Source: Diphasiastrum complanatum
Lineage: Eukaryota > Streptophyta > Lycopodiopsida > Lycopodiales > Lycopodiaceae
Assembly (NCBI GenBank): GCA_029204225.1
Contig: CM055103.1
Span: 22,196,709 to 22,260,708, forward strand
Direction of reading: 5' to 3'
DNA length: 64,000 bases
Shown here: piece by piece, positions 22,801 through 32,700 of the stretch
Layout of the letters: each line of letters begins with the position of its first letter
Numbering within the stretch: position 1 is the stretch's first letter
Translations under genes and position numbers: made by a program
The notes under the pieces: generated by a model
What the model was told of the DNA's origin: nothing
Database searches by the model: none
Seen by the model: the letters and a program-made list of their open reading frames with translations, nothing else

Positions 22801-25800
22801 CTATGATTATTATCAACAGATGAGTACAATTGCATGAAGTTATCACTTCAGCTTGTTGTGCGTGATAACGCTGATACAGATTAATCTGATTGATCAAAAT
22901 ACAATTATCAGAAGAGAGTTTTCTGATGAAGATTCTAGGATAGATATGCTACAAAATATCTACAACTAACTTTTTGCTTTAGTTATTCCAACCGCTTCAT
23001 ACAATTAATGCATGTACATAGTAGGCGGATTGTCAACATGAAGTCGTTGGGTCGGATTTTTCCAACCGACAGTATCGAAAATTACATAGGGTCGGAAAAT
23101 TCAAAACTGGTCCGAACCGAACACGTTCGGAAAATCCCTTTTTGATGGGATTAACATTGGGTCGAAAAAATTCGAACATAATAGATTTCTTCCGATCTTC
23201 TGTACATCTTTAAGGATGCTCATTAATAAATGGATTTGAGCATTGAAATCCAACAAGTTGGAGATCCCCTTCTCCAGTGGCAAGCACATAGGATCTTGGG
23301 GCCCCAAGTTGTGAAACCTTGGGGTCCCAAGCACACCTCATGGAGATAGGCTCCTAGAATTGCACTAGCATTCATTCCTTTTGCTCGGCAAAACACCTAC
23401 ATGACTTTACTACAGATGGAAACATCCTTTTCTTCTTGGAGATGTAGGAGAGCCCCAAGAGAGGGCTACCTTCATTCTAGGGGTCCACATGGGAATGAGT
23501 TTGCAAAGGTGAGATGAATCAGCGGGAGGCAAAGACTCAAGAGAGGTAGCATGTTTATACATAGGCTCCCTATGTCCTTCGATATTAGTGGTGCATCGGA
23601 TGACCAATCTAGATAATTGTGGTTAAATATCATGGGATAGCCTCATGCTACTCTGATTTCTCATCAAAGATTATCACACACTTAGTGAAGGGTCAAGTTT
23701 TACTTTTAGGAGATTTTTATTCCAAGGCGACAAATTGGTAGCCGACATACATGAAACAAAGACTTTGATTTACTACAAATACATGCCTTGGACATCAGAG
23801 ATTTGAGCATTTAGAGAATCTCGGCTGACAGAGTGGGACCGGTTACATCATACGATGACCGGTTGCTGTGGTTGGAAGAGGCACATGAGTTGGTCACTTA
23901 TAGTTTTCTAATGAGATGGTTGTCGTCAGGAGACTTCATAGCCATCCACTCAGTGGACGACATAATGGGGTAGACCAACTCATGAGGCTACCAGCCTACA
24001 TCCCACACTTCTCTGGTTTTTCAGTAACCACTACCACATTATCTGACCATTCCTTCCATTGTTTTTGTAATGGTCATGTGACCATACCACTATCTCCACT
24101 GACATCTTCCTAACGTAACACTTTCATTACTATTGAGGCCCTTGCTTACCAAACTGCCCTCCAATCAAATTTTCAGAAATATGCCACATGATAACACTCT
24201 TGGCACTCAAGCCACAATTCTTTTTATCACTCTTCAAATTGATGAATTGATTGCCTTCCCTACCAAGAAACATAAGCACACATTCCCTTGTGATAGTTGG
24301 TATGATGCAGAGGGCCACCAACAACATCCACATGCCATCCATGCTTGAATCTCCACTCTCCACCTTTTTAAAGATGCCAAACGCCAATATAGATGCCTTC
24401 TTAGGCACAAATAATCAGCATACGTTGCACTTGAGAATAAAAGACTCATAAACTTCCTTTGCTGTGGGCAGGTTATGGTGAGAGTTTCTTCCTTGTAAAA
24501 CCCCCCTCCTTTTTGGGACCTCTTTGCCTAGACTCATATGCCACTAACCTATACATTGTTCCACAAACATGCCATTTTTATCACACTCAAATCACCCAAC
24601 TTCTCACGTGTTGCCACAGATATGGTCAAAGAAGCCATCAACTATCCAAAGCATCATCGAGATATTGAGGACCTTGATGCCAAACTCCTTACACGTCTGT
24701 CTATCTTTGGCAGTGCCTGTATCCTCTGAATATAGGTAATGAGTTGAAGAGCTGCCTCGATCTGGATAGGTGGAATTGCAGACTCGGCCAAAAGAATCTC
24801 ATGTGGGACAGAAGGCTTCACTTGAATCAACCGAGCTAGCATGGTGATCTGTAAGCGTGAAAGGCTGGCCTAGTGTAAAGAGGGGAGGCTTGTGCACCAT
24901 GCCTCTGTCGCATATAGAGCCGTGGGGGTGACAAGGGTATCAAAGAGGCGGCACTTACTGCGAGCATCTTGGATGGACTTCCGAAAACAGAATCGCTCTA
25001 GCTGAAGAAGGGAGGCATGCCCCTTCCCCAGTCGAGTGGTAGCGGCCTGTCTCATACTGAAAGTAGGACCCGAAAAGGATCCCCAGGTATGTATAAGAAG
25101 GGACCACCTCTAGAACCTGTCCATCAAAAGTAAACTCCTGTCGCTGCATGAATGCTCGAGAAGTGTTGAAGACCGTAACCTTGTAGTCCAATCTTCCCTA
25201 TGTACAAGGTAATTAATAGCGATAGGCTTTCCCATCATATTACTGTATCAGGGCATTCCGCCATTCTGATTAGTTTTATGGTATTGATCCGTATCAATCT
25301 ATAAAGTTAAAGCATATGTATTTGAAAAATAACTGTGCTATATAGGTTGCGATTTGCAAACGAGAGATAGCATGGATTAGTACTCAAATATGGGGCAAAT
25401 CCATGCCATGCCAATACCTGAACCCATAATAGGTAAAGTACCATTCTCGAAACTCTTGAGCATATCCATGCTTTCCAAAAGCACGCCAGCTACCGCCTAG
25501 TTTCATAAATTTTAAATACCGATTGTGTCTTAAAAAACAATACAACAATACCTGCATGTGGTTATAAGTTACTATTTTACCCTAACACTTGCAATAGGAT
25601 TAGGGCAAATCCATGCCATACCAATCCCTACTAGTGTAGCGATCCCTTGCACAAATCCATGCACATTAAGGGTGACTAGGTTATTATTACTTGTGTTATC
25701 GTTCATAACCTTTGTGTAGCATTGTAAACCAGTGCACGAAGTGAAGTGTTGCAATACTAACCTGAATAGATGTCGCAAACAAATCTTGTGAGGAAGTCAT

Positions 25801-26640
25801 ATTTGTTTACGAAAGTCGTTTCCTTCAAAGAGTGATAATAAGCGATTCTCGAGTCTAGTTAAAGCCATAACAATGATAGCATAAAAAGCCATGCCAATCA
25901 AGATACATCTACGTATGAAACGAAGTATCTGCTTATGTTTAAGCAAAGAGAGCATAAGCAAACCCATATCTTATCATTTGGTCTCTTCATGAAGATGCTA
26001 GTCATAACACATACTTGTATGAGAGCGTATTCCGAATCCGGCAATGGAATCGGGATGCAATATTTCAGTATAGAAGTCGTTGTGAAGAAAGAGACATATG
26101 GCATTGTTTATCATTGCATGCACTCAACATATCTTAAACCATAAGTCACAAAGTGATTGACCAACTTTCAGAATGTAGTAGTTCGCTGTCTACCAGCGCT
26201 GAACCATCAGTAGTATTGAAGAGACAGATCTTTACGTATTCCGTAGTGCTATCATCGCTGTCCTTTCAGCGATGAAGGCGCAACTTATATGTTTAAACAA
26301 CTATACAATCAATCAATTGTTTTGACGACAGTGTAATCACTGTTCCAGCGAAAATGTTGGTGATTTGTGAAGCACAAGTATCAAGCAATACTTGTTTTAT
26401 GCTCATGAATGCATAGAGTAGAGATGCGCTGTCAGCGCATGATCAATGTGTACATAACTCATCTCATTACCACAACGTTATGTGCAAAGATAGAACCATC
26501 ATTAAACATTGCCATAAGAGCAGTAAATTGTTATTTACAACATATACTTCATTCTTAAAAGAGTGGAGAGCATTCATCATATGAGTATCATACCAAAAGC
26601 TATGGGATCGCGATCCAGTGTTATCATTGAGTATCGTTCA

Positions 26641-26723
<83 letters not shown>

Positions 26724-29700
26724 CCACCAACCAAACCTGCAGTCAGTGGATCCCTTAGGGGGCAGCTAGCCCCCCCCTAAGGGAAAGCTAATTGCCCACC
26801 AAAGAAGAGTAAATATTTGTAGGCAAAACAAAGGACAGTCTAGGAAAAGTTTCTTGTGTAAGCAGTCTATCCATGATCAAACATAATTTGTCTTTTAGAA
26901 GGCCATTTTTTGAAATGCACACAATAAGAGTCTTAACTTCTTTCAAAAATGTCTGCTGCATATTACAGCAGTACATGGCTACAATAACCTGAGATACGAT
27001 GATTTTATAGGAGTTATGCACTGGCCTATTGGAGGCTAGGTGCATGTACTGCAAAACTGGAAGTGCAAATATCTTCTTTTATCGTTTTTAGAAAGGAGTT
27101 CCGCACCATTTATCAGATCAAAAGAGATGGTGATATTTAAAAAGTTAACCGTGTTGTTGGCCGTGTCGCTTTCATCGACATCAAGATATTCCAAGGGATC
27201 AATCCAGAAAGGTTTATCTTGTATTCTAGGTTGTGTTTTGTCCAAGAACTTCCCGATGAGGGGGTTGTTGGTAAAGCATATGTCATCATGAATGAAAATT
27301 TGAAATCATTCATAAATTTTATTTGCTTCAATCTCGTCAATCTTTTAGTAAACCGCATTTCAAAATATGAGAGATACCAATTACACCATAGTGGCCAGCA
27401 AGAGAATCCCATGGGAATCCCCCTGATTTGTCTTCAAGTATGATTACCAAGCCTGACAATACAATTATCAATCAGCATGGAGTTCCTGACAGGGGTTCAA
27501 AGATAGGGAAGTTCCTTTGAATAGATGAACTCATCAGGTATTATATTTCCCATAATTGTCTTATTATGTTCTATAGAGTAATGAACATTATTGTTTCATC
27601 TGTCAGGAAAAGGTTCAAAGTCTTGACTACCAAGCCTAGACCTTTTTCTAAAGATTTTTTGAGTACATACTTCTAATTATATTGCAGTCCATTGTAAGCA
27701 CATGATCAAACTTTTCCAAAATGAAATTTTTGAAACGTTTCAGAGAAGAGCAAGAACACAAAGGTAGATTTTCAATTTCAAAATTGCAAAAAATATCAAA
27801 CGGAAAGTACCATTCACTTTTGATGTTAGGCAAGTATGACCAAGCAAACACAATATCATGGAAGGACTCGTGTATAAGGCCAGTGCAAAAACATGGTCTT
27901 TTGAGGAGGTGTTCAATCTCTCTAATGTTTTCAGCATCTCCTAAGTTGGCAAGGAGTTAGCATAAGGGTTTGCAGCAAGCTCTATAGATGCATCAATCAT
28001 GTGTTGGCGTAAAAAGAGGAAAGTGAGGTGTGACTTGACAACATCTCTAGCGGGGAAAGAAGGCATTCATCTGATTTTGGAAGGATGCACCAGGGAAGAA
28101 TTTACTAAGATTGTTCATCATGAACCAAACACCATGATCGAACCAAACAATAGAAGAGTTGTTCTTGCACTTGTCACCACATCTGCATTTGAAGAAGGGG
28201 TGTCTTCCAATTCCAGATCTAGCTTGGTGCATATTCATTCTACTGAAACCGGTGTCAAGGTGTCCACGAACTTGAGCCCAGGTTTGCTCAGAAGGGCAAC
28301 GAGAAGGTTCAAACAAGTTCATGCGTATAATGTTGTCAAAGGCGACGGGTGTCTCAAGTGAAGTATTCTTGTTCAGTGCAGCAAGTTTGCAGGTTTGTAC
28401 TTCTTTTTCAGTCAGGTGTGCAAGTAAAATCCAGAGTTCAATAGGTATGGGAGCAAGAAAGTTCACAGTGGGTAAGCTCCAAAGTTTAAAAGCAGTGCGA
28501 GCAGATTTGAACTTAATAGTTCGGCTAGGGACCATGGGAATTTGGCAATTTTTAGCTTGGCAGAACTCAAAGGTAGCTTGCGAAAAGATTTCAAGCTGTG
28601 AAGCACTATCTTCATCCAATTCATCTAAGAAGACAAGAGGGTGCGGAGAGAGGGGTGTATCAGGAATGGTAGGAGTAGGTTCGGTAGACAAGGAGTCATT
28701 TTCTTTTTCAAGGCCGCAAAGACTTTTTTGATATTTTGGTTAAAAAATCTCTCTTCCTCATATTTATCAGCAAGATTGGCTAAATCAGCTGCAAAATTTT
28801 CCGCAATTCTCAAAGGGTCAATACGGTATTTTCCATAATCCATATATATTTTAACCCAATGTAAGGTATCTAAGAGATCAATAATGCAGAGCACTTTAAC
28901 CTTTGGCCCAGCGGCATTACAGGTAGCACGATCAGTTCCAACAATAAAAGTATCAACATCACAACTCTTTTCATACAACAGATCAACGTTTGAATGAAAC
29001 GATTAGGGGGAGGAAGGGGCTCCCCGTAACCAAGATCAACAGCATCCTGAAACCAACCTGAGGACTAAACCATGAAAAAAAGCCTATGTTAGCCTACGAA
29101 TCCATGTAAGGTAAAGGTTTGATACTATCCCGACCAAAGGATAGTTGGATTTAAACCACAAGGATGCATAGAGAGAGATTAACGACACATAGCTCCTCTT
29201 GCCAAAGCAAGACCAAACCTTTTGAAACCTTCATTCATAACCCAACAAGGTAAAACATAGCTAAAAGCATACAATACTTCAAAAGAAAAGCACTGTAAAA
29301 CGAAACAAATTTCAAGACATCCAGCTGGTACCTGCCACCAGCCCACCACACAAAACCGCACGAGTTAGCACAGTGAGGAAGACAGGTGTCAACGCTGAAT
29401 GTCAGTTGTTATCCATGTCCAAAATAAGTTTAGCAGCTTAACAGCTTAAAATATTTGATGAAAAAATGTAGTCCAATCTTTTCTATGTACAATGTGATTA
29501 ATAGCGATAGGCTTTCCCATATTATTACCATATCAGGGCATTACGCCATTCTGATTAGTTTTATGGTACTGATTCGTATCAATTTATAAAGTTAAAGCAT
29601 ATGTATTTGAAAAATAACTGTGCTATATAGGTTGCGATTTGCAAACGAGAGATAGCGTGGATCAGTACTCAAATATGGGGCAAATCCATGCCATGCCAAT

Positions 29701-32700
29701 ACCTGAACCCATAATAGGTAAAGTACCATTCTCAAAACTCTTGAGCATATCCATGCTTTCCAAGAGCATGCCAGCTACCGCCCAGTTTAATAAATTTTAA
29801 ATACCGATCGTGTCTTAAAAAACAATACAACAATACCTGCATGTGGTCATAATAGCCAACTATTTTACCCTAACACTTGCAATAGGATTAGGGCAAATCC
29901 ATGCCATACCAATCCCTACTAGTGTAGCGATTTCTTGCACAAATCCATGCACATTAAGGGTGCCTAGGTTATTATTACTTGTGTTATTGTTCATAACCTT
30001 TATTAATGGGAAAAGAAAACAGGAAAGTCATCATGTGTAGCCAAAGTTACTTATGCATGTTTTCAGTGCGAAACAAAAGAAATAAGTAAAATAGTTTTCG
30101 TCATCCTGCTATAGGTACAAACCAGAACCTTTCCCTATCACCATACACCATTACCGCATTGTAAACCAGTGCACGAAGCGAAGTGTTGCAATACTAACCT
30201 GAATAGATGTCACATACGAATCTTGTGAGGAAGTCATGTTTGTTTACGAAAGTCGTTTCCTTCAAAGAGTGATAATAAGCGATTCTCGAGTCTAGTTAAA
30301 GCCATAACAGTGATAGCATAAAAAGCCATGCCAATCAAGATACATCTACGTATGAAACGAAGTATCTGCTTATGTTTAAGCAAAGAGAGCATAAGCAAAC
30401 CCATATCTTATCATTTGGTCTCTTCATGAAGATGCTAGTCATAACACATACTTGTATGAGAGCGTATTCCGAATCCGGCAATGGAATCGGGATGCAATAT
30501 TTCAGTATAGAAGTCGTTGTGAAGAAAGAGACATATGGCATTGTTTATCATTGCATGCACTCAACATATCTTAAACCATAAGTCACAAAGTGATTGACCA
30601 ACTTTCAGAATGTAGTAGTTCGCTGTCTACCAGCGCTGAACCATCAGTAGTATTGAAGAGACAGATCTGTACGTATTGTTATGGTTTAAGTTTGATCAAT
30701 TTCACCATGTATTTTAGTGCCACTCAATTTTAATTTGCGTTGTATTCTCTCAAAGTTTAAATAGGCTTACCAAGTTTGCAAACATTATAAAAATTTATTG
30801 TAAAGGTTTCAAAACCTTGAGTAGGCCCATAAGTTGTACATGGGACCCTAGGGGGCAATTTTACATGCTACCAACTATATGTTGGAACTATATGAATTTT
30901 CTTATGTTGTAGGAGGGTGCATTTTTCCTATATAGGAAACTTGTGGACCAAGGCAAATCATTGCATGAAGAGGGCAAGTGCATGCTTAGCATGTGGGACA
31001 CCTATTTCACCTACTTTTGACACTTGGAAGCCATGTACATCACATATCATTTGTTTCCAATCTATAAATGATACTTCCGCCTCCTCCTAGATGGGCGCAC
31101 TTTTGGAGAGAGAGAGATTTCTTCTCACATATGCTCTTGTGATTTGTTTTTTGTGGTAGAATCTCTTGCTAATTAATGCTAGTGTAATGCTATCCTAGAT
31201 TGGTGTAGTTACGGACTACAGGATACAGGCCTACTGGGCTACTCTGCATATATTCCGCAAGCCTCTTTACATTTACTATTGGTTATGTATATTTCTGGTT
31301 ACGCATTTTATATTAGTCATGTACAGGCCCCAGAGCCTTTTTATATGCTTATGACCCGCACTGGGTCCTTTTTTATGACATTGATTGGCCTTGGGCCCTT
31401 ATTATATGGTTATATGTGGAGTGGGGGCCCGTAGGAGGGCGCACTATTTTCCCTCCACATTTTGCCTCCCTTTACTTTTGAATTCCTATTTTAGGGTTCA
31501 TTGGTAGGGTATTTATAGGGGCATTTGTACACTCATTTTTCAGATTATTGATTGGTATTGCTTGGGCTCTTCGTGGGAGAACCTATTGTCTTGTCTATTG
31601 CTTGTAGGGCTTTAGTCTGTTGCTGTCTTTTATGCTTCATTGATTCAACACTTGAGATTTTGATCATAACTGGGTATCAGAGCACTTTCCTTAGAAATTC
31701 TTGCTCCACTTTAACTATGTTTGAAACCTCTATAGATACAATTCTTTTCTCTCGCCCACGTAGACTGTTGAACTTTGTCAGCCCATGACATAGTTTCCTC
31801 TTTATATCGTTACACTTCCGATTGTAGTGAGACTAGTTGGTCATGAATTTCAAGCAGTCCCAGGGATTTTGGCCTATATCATGTTCAGCTTGTTCTGCAT
31901 CATTTGACCCTCAGTGTTTGGACCTCGTACTTCTAGTCACAGCTCTTGATTGCTATCTTGAAGTTTGTCTCTTTTGCTAGCCAGCATCCAATGATTTTGC
32001 TCTATTCTTTCAATCTTGTCAGCCAACAAAAACTACTGTTGTTACAGCTTAGCAAATTCTGAGCTATATATTTTTGGAGTCTTGGGCCGACATGGAGTAG
32101 TGTTGATCATTCTTTTCTTTGAGTTTAGACCTTCCATGAGCTTGGAATCTTAGCTGGTAGATGTTACATCAGCCGGCTATAAACCAATTGCATTACAAGA
32201 TGGAAAGAAAAGTTACACAAAAGAGAAACTAAGTTAGAGAGGCAAAAATTCTTGGTGTTTAATTGGAGAGCTAAATATTGGCACCGGGTGGGCTTGCATT
32301 AAATACTAAATCCAAAAACCAGTTTAGAATAAAACTGTTTAGAAGGAGAAAAAGAAAGGGCTAAGGTAGAGATAGATATGAGAAAGGGAGAAAGAAAGAG
32401 AAGGAAAAAAGAGTTTTTTTTTTTTTGGGGGGGGAGGGGCTAGCTGCTGTGCAAGCAGCAAGGGAGATCAATGCGGAAGAGAGGAGGCTAGTGGGGGGGA
32501 GGGAGAGCGATGAGGTCCTTTGAGCCTGATAGAGAGATGCTTAAAATTTGCTTGGGTTAAAGTTTCTTCTGTGAGGGTATGCTTCACCTCTTCATGTTGT
32601 TCACAATAGAAAGCGATTACTCATTTTATATGCTGCTCTTGGGAGCCTAGACCTGTACTATGTAAACACTTGAAGCTCAAGGAAGTACCCTCAGCATTAG

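Noticed and set aside
25898-26104. 68-residue minus-strand protein conserved at 25898-26104 and 30335-30541
   Set aside because: Identity is explained by the near-identical direct repeats. No motif, and the opposite strand is equally open.
25192-26450. Hammerhead ribozyme in the Penelope-associated repeats
   Set aside because: Only CTGATGG-type fragments were found on the minus strand. The conserved CTGATGA...GAAA core and a matching cleavage site were not seen.
26563-26769. Open frame with (VC)n and (RE)n tracts
   Set aside because: It is created by the GT/GA microsatellite.
28321-28731. 136-residue + strand open frame
   Set aside because: It lies over the minus-strand Penelope-like region, has no motif, and looks like a shadow.
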